Below, piece by piece: positions 45,289 through 55,197 of a DNA stretch of 64,000 nucleotides. Position numbers and translations under genes: made by a program. The stretch comes from Mucilaginibacter phyllosphaerae (GTDB lineage Bacteria; Bacteroidota; Bacteroidia; Sphingobacteriales; Sphingobacteriaceae). Under the pieces are notes generated by a model that saw nothing but the letters and a program-made list of their open reading frames with translations, did no database searches and was not told the origin of the DNA. The stretch lies in contig NZ_SNQG01000001.1 of the NCBI RefSeq assembly GCF_004378255.1, forward strand, positions 1,074,169 to 1,138,168, written 5' to 3'. The first letter of the stretch is position 1. Each line of letters begins with the position of its first letter.

Positions 45289-47097
45289 ATGAAGCGACTG
45301 TATATACTTGCACTGGTATGTTTTATTTTCGGCACATGCGCTTTTGCCCAGAACAACGATCTGCAACTGGCCCGGCAATATGCGGCAAACGGCGAGCAGC
45401 AAAAGGCGCTGGATATGTACCAAAAATTGTTTAAACAGGATAACGAGGTGTATTTTCAGGCGTACCTGAATGTGCTGGTAACCTTTAAAAAGTTTGACGA
45501 TGCCGAAACCATTACTAAAAAAATGCTGCGCAAATATCCGGGCAGCAACTCATATATAATTGCACTTGGCAATATATATACCCAGCAGGGCAATACCGAT
45601 AAAGCCGATGCCATTTATAATGATCTGATCAAAAACCTGCCTGCCGATCAAAACGCCATACAGGGCATAGCATCGCAGTTTTACCAAAATGCCAATGCCG
45701 ATTATGCCATTAAAATTTTTATCCAGGGCCGCAAAATACTGCATAATGATGCCGCTTTTTCTTTTGAGCTCATCAGCCTTTACCGCTACAAACGCGATAA
45801 GGAAGGCCTTACCGAAGAGTACCTTAATTTTTTACCCGGCAACCCGGCATTCATTAGCCAGGCCGAAAATACGCTGGCCGGCGTTTATGAGGGGCCCGAA
45901 GATTACGACATGCTGAAAACGGCCCTACTGAAACGCATTCAGAAAGACCCGCAGCAGGTTGTGTATCCCAACCTGCTTACCTGGCAATACCTGCAGCAAA
46001 AACAGTTTAACATGGCCCTTAACCAATCGCTTGCGTTAAGCCGCAGGCTAAATGATGATGGCACCGATGTATTTGAACTATGCCGCACGCTGGTAGCCAA
46101 CGAGGCTTATGATGATGCCATACGCGGTTACGAATACATCATCACCAAAGGCAGCACTAACCCCAATTACATTCAGGCCAAAACAGAACTGATCAATACC
46201 AAAAACTTAAAGGTAACCTCGGGCAGGTATATTCAGGCCGACCTGTTAAGCCTGGAGCAGGATTATATTGGCTTACTGAATGAATTTGGCCGCAACCGCA
46301 GCACCGTGTTTGCCATGCAAAAGCTGGCCAGTTTGCAGGCGTTTAAACTGCACAAATTAAAAGATGCCCAAACCCTGCTGGAAACAGCCATTACCCTGCA
46401 AGGTGTAAGGCCCGCCCTGATGGCCGCCTGCAAGCTTGACCTGGGCGACGTTTACCTGCTGAACAACCAGCCCTGGGATGCCACCTTATTATACAGCCAG
46501 GTAGAAAAAGACAACCCTAACACCGCTATTGCGCAGGATGCTATACTGCGCAATGCAAAAATGGCCTATTACACCGGCGATTTTAACTGGGCCCGCCGCC
46601 AGCTGGATATTTTAAAAGCTGCCACCACCCAACTGATCGCCAACGATGCTTTAAACCTGTCGTTACTGATAAGTGATAACCTGAGCGCAGATAGCAGCGG
46701 CAATGCTTTAAAAATCTATGCACGGGCAGATTTGCTGATATTTGCCGGGCAAACCGATAAGGCCCTGGTTACTTTAGATAGCATTGATAAAAAATACCCC
46801 GGCAATGCGCTGGAAGCCGATATACTGATGGCCAAAGCCCGCATCCTGATCCAGCAGAAGGCCTTTGCCGACGCCGTGGTGATCCTGAAAAAAATAGCCG
46901 AACAGCACGCGTTCGATCTTTGGGCCGATGATGCCGTATTTATGCTGGGCGATATTTACGAAACCAGGCTGAACGATGCCCCCCTGGCCAAAACCTATTA
47001 CCAAAAAATTATAACAGCTTACCCCGGCAGCCTTTGGATAAACGATGCACGTAAACGTTTCCGGCTGCTAAGGGGCGATAAGAATGATGCTTCGTAA
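45289..47097 (+). CDS. Exported TPR-repeat protein
   Basis: 602 residues with a signal peptide (MKRLYILALVCFIFGTCAFAQ). TPR-like units follow throughout (for example QYAANGEQQKALDMYQKLF and LGNIYTQQGNTDKADAIYND), so it is an all-helical scaffold in the periplasm or at the outer membrane. No enzymatic motif is seen. It is divergent from the S9-like gene. The function is unknown; TPR scaffolds of Bacteroidota often support envelope complexes. Confidence 0.75.
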   Translation: MKRLYILALVCFIFGTCAFAQNNDLQLARQYAANGEQQKALDMYQKLFKQDNEVYFQAYLNVLVTFKKFDDAETITKKMLRKYPGSNSYIIALGNIYTQQGNTDKADAIYNDLIKNLPADQNAIQGIASQFYQNANADYAIKIFIQGRKILHNDAAFSFELISLYRYKRDKEGLTEEYLNFLPGNPAFISQAENTLAGVYEGPEDYDMLKTALLKRIQKDPQQVVYPNLLTWQYLQQKQFNMALNQSLALSRRLNDDGTDVFELCRTLVANEAYDDAIRGYEYIITKGSTNPNYIQAKTELINTKNLKVTSGRYIQADLLSLEQDYIGLLNEFGRNRSTVFAMQKLASLQAFKLHKLKDAQTLLETAITLQGVRPALMAACKLDLGDVYLLNNQPWDATLLYSQVEKDNPNTAIAQDAILRNAKMAYYTGDFNWARRQLDILKAATTQLIANDALNLSLLISDNLSADSSGNALKIYARADLLIFAGQTDKALVTLDSIDKKYPGNALEADILMAKARILIQQKAFADAVVILKKIAEQHAFDLWADDAVFMLGDIYETRLNDAPLAKTYYQKIITAYPGSLWINDARKRFRLLRGDKNDAS

Positions 47098-47124
47098 CTC
47101 TGGTTTGTTAGTTGAGTATCATTC

Positions 47125-47351
47125 ACTAACTAATTACTTTGACAACTTTTAAAAAGCATTGACAACTTTTAAAAAGTTGTCAATGCTAAAATTAACAGGT
47201 GATGTGTTTTAATCGGCGAATGATTCATTAACTAATAGCATTGACAACTTTTAAAAAGTTGTCAATGCTAAAATCAACAGGTGCTGCGTTTAATCGGCGA
47301 ATCAATCACTAACTAATAGCTTTGACAACTTTTTAAAAGTTGTCAAAGCTA
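47125..47351. repeat. Tandem 81-82-bp repeats, each with a perfect hairpin
   Basis: Full hairpins lie at 47156-47186, 47236-47270 and 47317-47351, preceded by a partial copy (about 47125-47157). Hairpin 2 has 17-bp arms starting TAGCATTGACAACTTTT; hairpin 3 has TAGCTTTGACAACTTTT with the matching change in the other arm. Spacers (CAACAGGTG..., TTTAATCGGCGAAT..., ACTAACTAA) are also repeated. It fills the gap upstream of the DUF4286 gene. Confidence 0.85.
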
Positions 47352-47371
47352 AAAAATAGTACTTTTACCGC

Positions 47372-47674
47372 ATGATTGTTTACAACGACACCGTAATTTT
47401 AGATGACACCGTTGAGCAGGAATGGCTCGACTGGATGAAGAACGTACACATCCCGGCGATTATGGCTACCGGCTGCTTCAGCTCGTACCGGTTGCTTACC
47501 ATCATCGATTCGCCTAACGAGGGCATTACTTACTGCGTACAGTTTAATGCTGATACGATAGAGCAGTTTCAGGAGTATTACAAAAAACATCTTTTTAAAT
47601 TTCAGGATTTGCACCAGCAACAATTTAACGAGCGCTTTGTATTATTCAATACTTTAATGAAAACTGTTGAATAA
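47372..47674 (+). CDS. DUF4286-family protein
   Basis: A 100-residue cytoplasmic protein: MIVYNDTVILDDTVEQEWLD, then HIPAIMATGCFSSYRL, TYCVQFNADTIEQFQEYY and FNERFVLFNTLMK. This matches the DUF4286 family of Bacteroidota, ferredoxin-like small proteins of unknown function. The stop overlaps the rfbC ATG, suggesting co-translation. A TAnnTTT-like string lies just before the start. Confidence 0.75.
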   Translation: MIVYNDTVILDDTVEQEWLDWMKNVHIPAIMATGCFSSYRLLTIIDSPNEGITYCVQFNADTIEQFQEYYKKHLFKFQDLHQQQFNERFVLFNTLMKTVE

Positions 47675-48231
47675 TGAAAGTTACCGAAACACTTATACCC
47701 GGCGTACTGCTTTTTGAACCCAAAGTTTTTACCGACGACCGCGGCTACTTTTTTGAAAGTTACAGCAAAAAGGCCTTTACCGATGCCGGTATCACTGCCG
47801 ATTTTGTGCAGGATAATCAATCCCTATCGCAAAAAAACACTATCAGGGGCTTACATGCGCAGGCGCCGCCCCATGCGCAGGGCAAACTGGTAAGGGTGAT
47901 ACAGGGCGCTGTATTGGATGTAGCGGTTGATATCCGCAAAGGCTCGCCTACCTACGGCAGGCACGTGGCTTATGAATTATCGGCACACAATAAACTGCAG
48001 CTATGGGTACCGCCGGGCTGCGCACACGGCTTTTTAACCCTGCAGGATGATACTATCTTTGTTTACAAGGTAAGCGGAGGCCTATATAACAAAGCATCAG
48101 AGATTGGCCTGGCCTGGAACGACCCCGAAATAGCCATTGGCTGGGGCGTGGCCGAGCAAGACGCCATTTTATCTGCAAAAGACCAGGTACTGCCTGGCAT
48201 AAAAAACTTTAATAGCCCCTTTACCTATTAA
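47674..48231 (+). CDS. rfbC: dTDP-4-dehydrorhamnose 3,5-epimerase
   Basis: A 185-residue cupin enzyme making dTDP-L-rhamnose precursors for cell-surface polysaccharide. Signatures: VFTDDRGYFFESYS, DNQSLSQKNTIRGLHAQ (catalytic His), GKLVRVIQGAVLDVAVDIR and LWVPPGCAHGFLTL. Length is normal. The other rhamnose genes (rfbABD) are not adjacent. Confidence 0.93.
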   Translation: MKVTETLIPGVLLFEPKVFTDDRGYFFESYSKKAFTDAGITADFVQDNQSLSQKNTIRGLHAQAPPHAQGKLVRVIQGAVLDVAVDIRKGSPTYGRHVAYELSAHNKLQLWVPPGCAHGFLTLQDDTIFVYKVSGGLYNKASEIGLAWNDPEIAIGWGVAEQDAILSAKDQVLPGIKNFNSPFTY

Positions 48232-48294
48232 AAAGGGCCTTTAAAGCAAATAAAGCCTTTTTTTACAGATTAACACTACAGTTAAAAAAATTAC

Positions 48295-48325
48295 AAGTCC
48301 TGTTGTTTTACAGGGCTTTTTTTAT
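48295..48325 (+). terminator. Intrinsic terminator after rfbC
   Basis: AAGTCCTGT (48295-48303) pairs with ACAGGGCTT (48310-48318, one G-U pair), followed by seven T. Confidence 0.75.
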
Positions 48326-48494
48326 GCTATACCAATAAAACGCACAACTATTATGTTTATTTTGATTAAATTGTTAATTATTTGTTAAAAAACACCGCAA
48401 CTTTTTATAACTTGTATTCGTAAACAAAATATAGCTGGCCAGCTAATACATCTTATAAACAAACTTATCGAACAACTAAACAACTTTCAAACAC

Positions 48495-49325
48495 ATGAAA
48501 AAATCATCATTTTTTAAAACCGGCATTGTTGCCGTGTTAGGTGCAACCGTTTTATTTGCCTGCTCAAAAAACAACAGCAGTACTACTGTAACACCGGTTA
48601 AGAACGGCGTTTCTGAAGCAGCTTTAAAAAATATTCAGGACCTGGGCTTCAGTACAGACCAGGTAAGAAAAGTAGGTGATAACTACCTGGTAGAAGGCGA
48701 TATTATGCTAACCCCGGAAAACCTGACCGAGGCAAGCACCAGCCCTAATGTAAGGATTGCTGAAACTGAGCAATACCGAACCACCAACCTGGTAAAAAAC
48801 CTGCCGCGTACCGTAACGGTATCCATCTCTAACCTGCCAACTGTGTATGCTACGGCCACCCAAAACGCAATTGCACGTTATAATGCGCTTAACTTAACCC
48901 TTAAATTTCAGTTTGTGAGCAGTGGCGGCCAAATAAAAATTGTCGGCTTTAACGAAGGCCCAAGCGGCGGTTACATCACTTTAGGCTCATCGGGCTTCCC
49001 AACAAGGCAGGGTAACCCATACAGCGAGGTACAAATGAATACCAATGCTGCTGCCTATGGCACTAACCCGGATGTTAATTATTTAACATCAGTGTTACAG
49101 CACGAAATTGGCCATTGCATTGGTTTCCGCCATACCGATTACTTTAACCGTGCTTACAGCTGCGGCGGTACTGCAACAAACGAAGGTGCATCAAACGTAG
49201 GTGCGGTACTTATCCCGGGCACGCCATCAACTGCTGATGCTGCTTCATGGATGCTGGCCTGCTCTAACGGCGGCGACCGTACTTTTAACGCAAATGATAA
49301 AATTGCGCTTAATTACTTATACTAA
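48495..49325 (+). CDS. HEIGH-type (M57) metallopeptidase lipoprotein
   Basis: 276 residues. The lipobox LFAC gives Cys23. The zinc site HEIGHCIGFRHTDY (His203, Glu204, His207, His213) is intact, matching the dual-action HEIGH metallopeptidase family (peptidase M57). It is probably exported and surface- or periplasm-anchored, where it cleaves proteins. It is transcribed alone between terminators and followed by a T9SS-exported subtilase. Confidence 0.9.
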   Translation: MKKSSFFKTGIVAVLGATVLFACSKNNSSTTVTPVKNGVSEAALKNIQDLGFSTDQVRKVGDNYLVEGDIMLTPENLTEASTSPNVRIAETEQYRTTNLVKNLPRTVTVSISNLPTVYATATQNAIARYNALNLTLKFQFVSSGGQIKIVGFNEGPSGGYITLGSSGFPTRQGNPYSEVQMNTNAAAYGTNPDVNYLTSVLQHEIGHCIGFRHTDYFNRAYSCGGTATNEGASNVGAVLIPGTPSTADAASWMLACSNGGDRTFNANDKIALNYLY

Positions 49326-49372
49326 GCAAACAGTATTTTGTATTTAACTATTTAACAAAGTAGTTTTACCTT

Positions 49373-49401
49373 TAAAGGGGAGTTTAAACAGCTCCCCTTT
49401 A
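49373..49401 (+). terminator. Intrinsic terminator after the HEIGH peptidase gene
   Basis: TAAAGGGGAG (49373-49382) pairs with CTCCCCTTTA (49392-49401). It abuts the promoter and start region of the next gene. Confidence 0.7.
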
Positions 49402-49407
49402 CTTTTG
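49400..49407 (+). promoter_or_regulatory. Candidate -7 element (TACTTTTG) before the subtilase gene
   Basis: TACTTTTG fits TAnnTTTG and directly precedes the ATG at 49409. If used, transcription would begin about at that codon, favouring the second Met at 49418. Confidence 0.4.
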
Positions 49408-49408
49408 C

Positions 49409-52225
49409 ATGCCCCTTATGATCAAAAACATCTGCTGTTTTATCCTGCTCATTTTTTGTTATAATATGGGTTATGCCCAAAAAACAGCCGACGAAGGTTT
49501 ACTTAAACAAATGTATGCCGCCCCTGCAAGCGGTTTTAAAACAGATAGCCTGCGCTATTACCTGGTAAAGGTTAAACAGCCTATGGCAACCGGCAGCAAC
49601 ATACAGGTTGTAAAAAGGGTATCTTATCACTACTATATTATAGCATCGGCCAAAACGGTTAATGTTGCAGGTAATACCTTAAGTATAAGCCCTGCCAATG
49701 CCCTGTGGAAGGCGGATGATAACCTGGCCCGCCTCAACCAAAGCCATCCCAATGCCTCCCGGGTCATCAGCATCGTTTTAAAAAAGCAAAACGGCAGCAC
49801 TTTAGCCGATCTTAAAAAATACGGCGACCTGCTGGCTGTAAACGGTAATACCGTAAAGCTTAAAACCCGGCTTAACCAGTTACCGGCATTACTGCAGCGT
49901 AACGATGTAGCCTTTGCCAGCCTTGACCGTAAGCCCTACCCCGAACTGGCCATTAACGACCTGGACCTGGGCGCAAACAGCCTGGCAGCCGTGGCAGATA
50001 ACTTCCCCGGCATCAATGGCGCAAATATCAACGTAAGCGTAAAAGAAGAACAATATGACCAGGACGACCTCGACCTGCTTGGCCGCTCGTTCGCCTCGGG
50101 AACACCGGCTTCTAATAATTCCAGCCATGCCACCACTATGGCAACACTGATAGGCGGCAACGGTAATTCCTTTATAAAAGGCCGCGGCGGCGCACCTGCG
50201 GTAAAATTCACCTCGTCGGATTTTGCGCGGCTGCTACCCGATACCGCAACCGCGTTTACAACCTATGGCATCAGCGTACAAAACCATTCGTATGGTACCG
50301 GTATCGAAAACTATTATGGCATAGAAGCCGAAGCTTACGACAAACAGGTGTATGAAAACCCAACCCTGGTGCACGTTTTTTCGTCGGGCAATATTGGCAC
50401 CACCTCACCGCAAACCGGTATTTACAGCGGCCTTGCCGGCACGGCCAATTTATCCGGCACGTTTAAACAGGCTAAAAATGTTTTGGTGGTGGGCGGTACC
50501 GGCCGTACAGACGTACCCGAGGGCCAAAGCTCGGCAGGCCCTGCTTATGATGGGCGCATCAAACCAGAAATTGTTGCCGATGGCGAAGACGGCACATCAG
50601 GCGCGGCAGCCTTAACTACCGGTGCAGTTGCCTTGCTGCAGCAAACCTATAAGCAAAAGCATAACACGCTCCCCGCTGCAGCGCTGATAAAAGCTGTGCT
50701 CATCAATGCTGCCGATGATATTGGCACGGCCCATGTAGATTATAAAACAGGCTACGGAAAGCTAAACGCCCTGGAAGCTGTACGCACCCTGAATGATGAA
50801 AGATTTGTAAGCGGCAGCGTTGCAGATAAGGCACAAACAAGTTACCAGGTAACCGTACCGGCCAATTGCAGGCAGTTAAAAGTATCGCTTGCCTGGATAG
50901 ACCCACCCGCGCAGCTGAATACCCCCGCCGCCTTAATTAACGATCTGGATCTTTACATCACCACCCCCACCGGCACCACCCTTTTACCCTGGGCATTAAG
51001 CGCCTATCCCGCTACCGATTCGTTACTCACCCCGGCCAGGATGCAGCGCGATAGCCTCAATAATACCGAACAGGTTACCCTGCAAAACCCCGCTGCGGGC
51101 ATTTATACCGTTTATGTACAAGGCCGTAAAATAACGCAGGGCCCGCAGGCGTTCAGCATAGCCTGGCAAACCAGCCTGGTAAACCAGTTCGAGTGGATCC
51201 CCCCGTTAAGCGGCAGCATCATCCCGGCCAATGAGGATGCTTATCTGCGCTGGCAAAATACCTTCGGCACGGCACAGGGCAGTTTAAGCGTAAGTTATAA
51301 CAAAGGTACAACCTGGCAGGTAATTGATGCCAATGTTAACCTGGCAGCCGGCAATTACAAATGGGCCGTACCCAATGTTTTTACCCCCGCCCTGTTAAAA
51401 ATGCACATCGGCAACCAGGATTTTATCAGCAAAGAATTTGTATTGGCTGCCCCGCTTACCCTGGGCGTAGGCTATACCTGCACCACAGGCACCCTGCTGC
51501 ATTGGAATGCGCAAGCCGGCGCCACGGGTTATACCATTTATAGCATTAAAGATAACCTGCTGCAAAAGCTAACCACAGCTGCAGATACCAGCATTATGAT
51601 CCCTGCGGATGCGCAAACATCAAATTACTATGCCGTAAGCGCTATGGGTAACGGCTTTGAAGGGATAAAAAGCTATACCCTTGATGCAACCACCCAGGGC
51701 GTAGGGTGTTACATCCGTACATTACTGGCCACAGTAATTGATAACAAAAGCATTCAACTGGCTTTACAGGTAGGCAGCGTGTTAAATTTAAAAACCATTA
51801 CCTGGGAAAAACTTACCGGCAATAACCAATATACCACCTTAGGTACCACCAATACCACCGCCGGGCTGCTTGATTATACCTTTACAGATGTTAACCCCAA
51901 AAAAGGCATTAATTATTACCGGGCCACCCTTACCACAACGGATGGTTTGGTAACCCGCTCTGATCTGGCCGGCGCCGTTTTATTACAGCCTAACCAGTTT
52001 ACGCTGTTCCCCAACCCGGTTGGCGCACAGCTTACCATTTTAGCCGGCGAGCTGAATGATTATGAATTGAAACTTTATGATGCCCTGGGGAAACTAAGCT
52101 TAACCACAACCTTTAACGGGCTGCAAAATACCGTTTCCCTTAACCTGGTGCCGGGCACTTATGTGGGTGTAATAACGCTTAAAGGCAAAATAGTTTACAG
52201 CGGCAAAATTTTTAAAGCCGAGTAA
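49409..52225 (+). CDS. S8-family (subtilisin-like) protease with T9SS sorting domain
   Basis: 938 residues. A signal peptide and propeptide-like region precede the S8 domain: His240 in NSSHATTMATL, oxyanion Asn328 in FSSGN and nucleophile Ser397 in DGTSGAAALTTG. The usual catalytic Asp position reads VSVKEEQYD, i.e. Glu213. Beta-sandwich and fibronectin-like modules follow. The last 75 residues (FTLFPNPVGAQLTI... GTYVGVITLKGK) are a type A T9SS C-terminal domain. It is probably exported through the machinery encoded by the gld and sprE genes here. The start could be 49409 or 49418. Confidence 0.9.
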   Translation: MPLMIKNICCFILLIFCYNMGYAQKTADEGLLKQMYAAPASGFKTDSLRYYLVKVKQPMATGSNIQVVKRVSYHYYIIASAKTVNVAGNTLSISPANALWKADDNLARLNQSHPNASRVISIVLKKQNGSTLADLKKYGDLLAVNGNTVKLKTRLNQLPALLQRNDVAFASLDRKPYPELAINDLDLGANSLAAVADNFPGINGANINVSVKEEQYDQDDLDLLGRSFASGTPASNNSSHATTMATLIGGNGNSFIKGRGGAPAVKFTSSDFARLLPDTATAFTTYGISVQNHSYGTGIENYYGIEAEAYDKQVYENPTLVHVFSSGNIGTTSPQTGIYSGLAGTANLSGTFKQAKNVLVVGGTGRTDVPEGQSSAGPAYDGRIKPEIVADGEDGTSGAAALTTGAVALLQQTYKQKHNTLPAAALIKAVLINAADDIGTAHVDYKTGYGKLNALEAVRTLNDERFVSGSVADKAQTSYQVTVPANCRQLKVSLAWIDPPAQLNTPAALINDLDLYITTPTGTTLLPWALSAYPATDSLLTPARMQRDSLNNTEQVTLQNPAAGIYTVYVQGRKITQGPQAFSIAWQTSLVNQFEWIPPLSGSIIPANEDAYLRWQNTFGTAQGSLSVSYNKGTTWQVIDANVNLAAGNYKWAVPNVFTPALLKMHIGNQDFISKEFVLAAPLTLGVGYTCTTGTLLHWNAQAGATGYTIYSIKDNLLQKLTTAADTSIMIPADAQTSNYYAVSAMGNGFEGIKSYTLDATTQGVGCYIRTLLATVIDNKSIQLALQVGSVLNLKTITWEKLTGNNQYTTLGTTNTTAGLLDYTFTDVNPKKGINYYRATLTTTDGLVTRSDLAGAVLLQPNQFTLFPNPVGAQLTILAGELNDYELKLYDALGKLSLTTTFNGLQNTVSLNLVPGTYVGVITLKGKIVYSGKIFKAE

Positions 52226-52333
52226 CAATTACGTGACTTGCCGGGTCTTACAGATATTTAACACTTTTTAACAAACATGCAATTTCTATTACTAAGATTT
52301 TAGTTATATCTTGCCTGTAATTAAACCTCACGC

Positions 52334-55168
52334 ATGAAACTAACTCTACCTGTCCTGGTATTACTTTGCCTGTTATCTTTTTCTGCACTTGCTCAAACCT
52401 CCTATTCAGTTAAGGGTACCGCGGTTGATAGTGTTGCCAATGTAAAGCTGGTTAACACATCGGTAAGCGTACTTAACGCAAAAGATTCTACCCTGCGCAA
52501 GTTTACCCGCGCTGCGGCAAACGGTTCTTTCAGCCTGGGCAATCTTAATAAAGGCAAATTCATCTTACTGGTAACTTACCCCGGCTATGCCGATTATGTA
52601 GAGCATTTTACCTTAGATTCGGCTAAAACTACCATCAATTTTGGCAATATCAACATGAACCTTAAATCGAGGTTACTGAACGAGGTAATTGTAAAGGGCA
52701 CCGTAGCAGCCATCAAAATAAAGGGCGATACCACCGAATTTAACGCCAAAGCTTATACCATACAGCCCAATTCAAAGGTAGAGGACCTGCTTAAACAATT
52801 ACCCGGCATACAGGTAGATAAGGATGGCAAGATAACGGCCCAGGGCCAAACCGTGCAAAAGGTACTGGTAGACGGGGAAGAATTTTTTGGCGACGACCCT
52901 ACCCTGGTTACCAAAAATATTCGTGGCGATATGGTTGATAAGGTGCAGCTGTACGATAAAAAAAGCGACCAGGCAGCCTTTACGGGTATTGATGACGGGC
53001 AAAAAACAAAAACCATCAACATTAAACTTAAGGAGGATAAAAAGAACGGCTACTTTGGTAAAGTTGATGCCGGTATCGGTACCGACGGATATTACCAGGG
53101 CCAGGGCCTGTTCAATAAATTCAAGGGGAAAAAGAAATTCAGCGTTTACGGTACATTTGGCAACACCGGCAAAGTAGGCCTGGGCTGGAGCGATAATAAC
53201 AAACTGGGCACCAGCGACGGGCTGCAGTTTGGCGATGACGGCAATGCGTATTTTGACGGCGGCAGCAACGATGGCGGCCTGGATTCATTTAACGGCAGAT
53301 ACGATAAGCAAGGCATACCGGTGGCCAACACCGGCGGTGTGCACTTTGATGATAAATGGAAGAACGATAAATACGCCCTGAATACCAACTACAAGGTAGG
53401 TACCTTAGAGGTTGACGGTACGCGTAACAACAAACAGCAGCAAAACCTGCCGCCAGACCCAACAGACCCGAATGCCAACAGCATCATCAACACCACAAGC
53501 GACGAAAATTTTAACAATTACATGTTTAGGCAAAAGCTGGATGCCACCTACACCGTTAAGCTGGATAGCACCACAACGCTAAAGGTAGCTGTTGACGGCA
53601 CACTAAAAAACAGCAACAATTACAGCGCTTACAACGCCGAAAGCAGAAGGCTTGATAATACCCTGCTAAACACCAACGACCGTACGTTAACTAATAACGT
53701 AGATCAGCAATTGTACAACGCATCGGCTTTTTTAACAAAAAAATTAAAGAAAAAGGGCCGTACCCTTTCTTTAAACGTTACCGGGGGTACTACACAAAAC
53801 AAAGCGCACGGCTTTTTATACTCGGAGCTTAATACCTATGGCTTGCAAAACCAGCCAACCAGCAGCCAGGTAACCGACCAGATGAAAACCGATGATAGCA
53901 AAACCAGCAGGCTGAGTACCAATTTAACTTATACCGAGCCGCTTACCAAAGCATTATCATTGGTTTTAAATTACGGCTTTAACCTTAACAACAGCGATGC
54001 CGACAGGCGATCATATAATAACTCCAGCGGCAGCGGTGTACAAAACTACAACCTGCTTGACAGTACTTTTAGCAACCACTACGTTTTTAACCAAACATCC
54101 AACCAGGGTGGCGTAAACTTTAACTATAAAAAAGGCAAAAGCACCATCCGCTTTGGTACCCGGGTATCTAATGTAGATTATAAGCAGGTAGATGAGATAA
54201 GCGGCAACTCGGCAAGGCGCAGCTTTACCAACTGGAACCCGCAGGCTAACTACTCTTACAAATTCTCAAACTACAGCTCGTTCAACATCAGCTATTATGG
54301 TAACCCAACGCAGCCTACGATAGATCAGCTGCAGCCCATCCGCGTAAATACCGACCCGGCCAACGTTACCATTGGTAACCCAAACCTTAAACCATCCTTT
54401 ACTAACGGGTTTTATGGCTACTACAACATGTATAAGGTCATCAGCGATCAATCGGTATGGTTAAACGGTGGATACAGCTTTACCACCAACCCCATCGTAA
54501 GCAATGTAGTTACCAATGACCAGGGGAAAAGCACCATACAATCTGTAAACCTGGCCGGTAAGCAGCAATCAAACTATAACCTGGGGGTAGACGGAAGCCG
54601 TAAACTGGGTTTCGCCGGCTTAAATGTTAACGCACGTTTTAATACCGACGGAAACATTTATTACAGCCTGGTAAACGGCCAGCTTAATAAAACAAAATCA
54701 AACAGCTACAGCGGTAAGATAGGCCTGTCTAAATACAAAGAGAAAAAATATTCGGTATTTTTAAGCGCAGGGCCCGATTATACCATTGGCCAGGCATCCC
54801 TGCAGCCCGACAGGAATAACAATGGCCGCGGCTTTAGCGCCGATTACTACATCAGCGTTTACCTGCCGTTTAAGATCGAGTTTAGCAGCGACGGCCAGTA
54901 TCAATACACCGCGGCAACGCAATCTTTTAATAACGATTTCAGGCAGACCATCATCAACGCCCGCCTCAGTAAAGCCTTCTTTAAATCAGATGCGGTAAAA
55001 CTGGCCCTAAGCGGTAACGACTTGCTGAACCAGAACCAGGGCTTTACCCGCAGCGCATCCAGCAACCTGATCACCGAGAACAGGTACACCACCATCCGCA
55101 GGTATTTTATGCTGTCGCTGGTGTGGGATTTTAGCGGGATGGGCGGCGGTACGCCTGCAAAAAAATAA
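52334..55168 (+). CDS. Outer-membrane beta-barrel TonB-dependent-receptor-like protein
   Basis: 944 residues with a signal peptide (ending SALAQ). An N-terminal carboxypeptidase-regulatory-like domain (VKLVNTSVSVLNAKDSTL...) is followed by a plug region (LLKQLPGIQVDKDGKITAQG, VLVDGEEFFGDDP) and a large beta-barrel ending LVWDFSG. This layout matches the outer_membrane_beta-barrel receptors that pair with GLPGLI proteins in Bacteroidota. The GLPGLI gene lies 29 bp downstream. The transported or bound ligand is unknown. Confidence 0.88.
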   Translation: MKLTLPVLVLLCLLSFSALAQTSYSVKGTAVDSVANVKLVNTSVSVLNAKDSTLRKFTRAAANGSFSLGNLNKGKFILLVTYPGYADYVEHFTLDSAKTTINFGNINMNLKSRLLNEVIVKGTVAAIKIKGDTTEFNAKAYTIQPNSKVEDLLKQLPGIQVDKDGKITAQGQTVQKVLVDGEEFFGDDPTLVTKNIRGDMVDKVQLYDKKSDQAAFTGIDDGQKTKTINIKLKEDKKNGYFGKVDAGIGTDGYYQGQGLFNKFKGKKKFSVYGTFGNTGKVGLGWSDNNKLGTSDGLQFGDDGNAYFDGGSNDGGLDSFNGRYDKQGIPVANTGGVHFDDKWKNDKYALNTNYKVGTLEVDGTRNNKQQQNLPPDPTDPNANSIINTTSDENFNNYMFRQKLDATYTVKLDSTTTLKVAVDGTLKNSNNYSAYNAESRRLDNTLLNTNDRTLTNNVDQQLYNASAFLTKKLKKKGRTLSLNVTGGTTQNKAHGFLYSELNTYGLQNQPTSSQVTDQMKTDDSKTSRLSTNLTYTEPLTKALSLVLNYGFNLNNSDADRRSYNNSSGSGVQNYNLLDSTFSNHYVFNQTSNQGGVNFNYKKGKSTIRFGTRVSNVDYKQVDEISGNSARRSFTNWNPQANYSYKFSNYSSFNISYYGNPTQPTIDQLQPIRVNTDPANVTIGNPNLKPSFTNGFYGYYNMYKVISDQSVWLNGGYSFTTNPIVSNVVTNDQGKSTIQSVNLAGKQQSNYNLGVDGSRKLGFAGLNVNARFNTDGNIYYSLVNGQLNKTKSNSYSGKIGLSKYKEKKYSVFLSAGPDYTIGQASLQPDRNNNGRGFSADYYISVYLPFKIEFSSDGQYQYTAATQSFNNDFRQTIINARLSKAFFKSDAVKLALSGNDLLNQNQGFTRSASSNLITENRYTTIRRYFMLSLVWDFSGMGGGTPAKK

Positions 55169-55197
55169 GTGATCAATAAAAATTAAGATATCAAGCC

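Noticed and set aside
47125..47351. Hairpin repeats as a CRISPR array
   Set aside because: The spacers are themselves repeated and units are 81-82 bp with long perfect hairpins.
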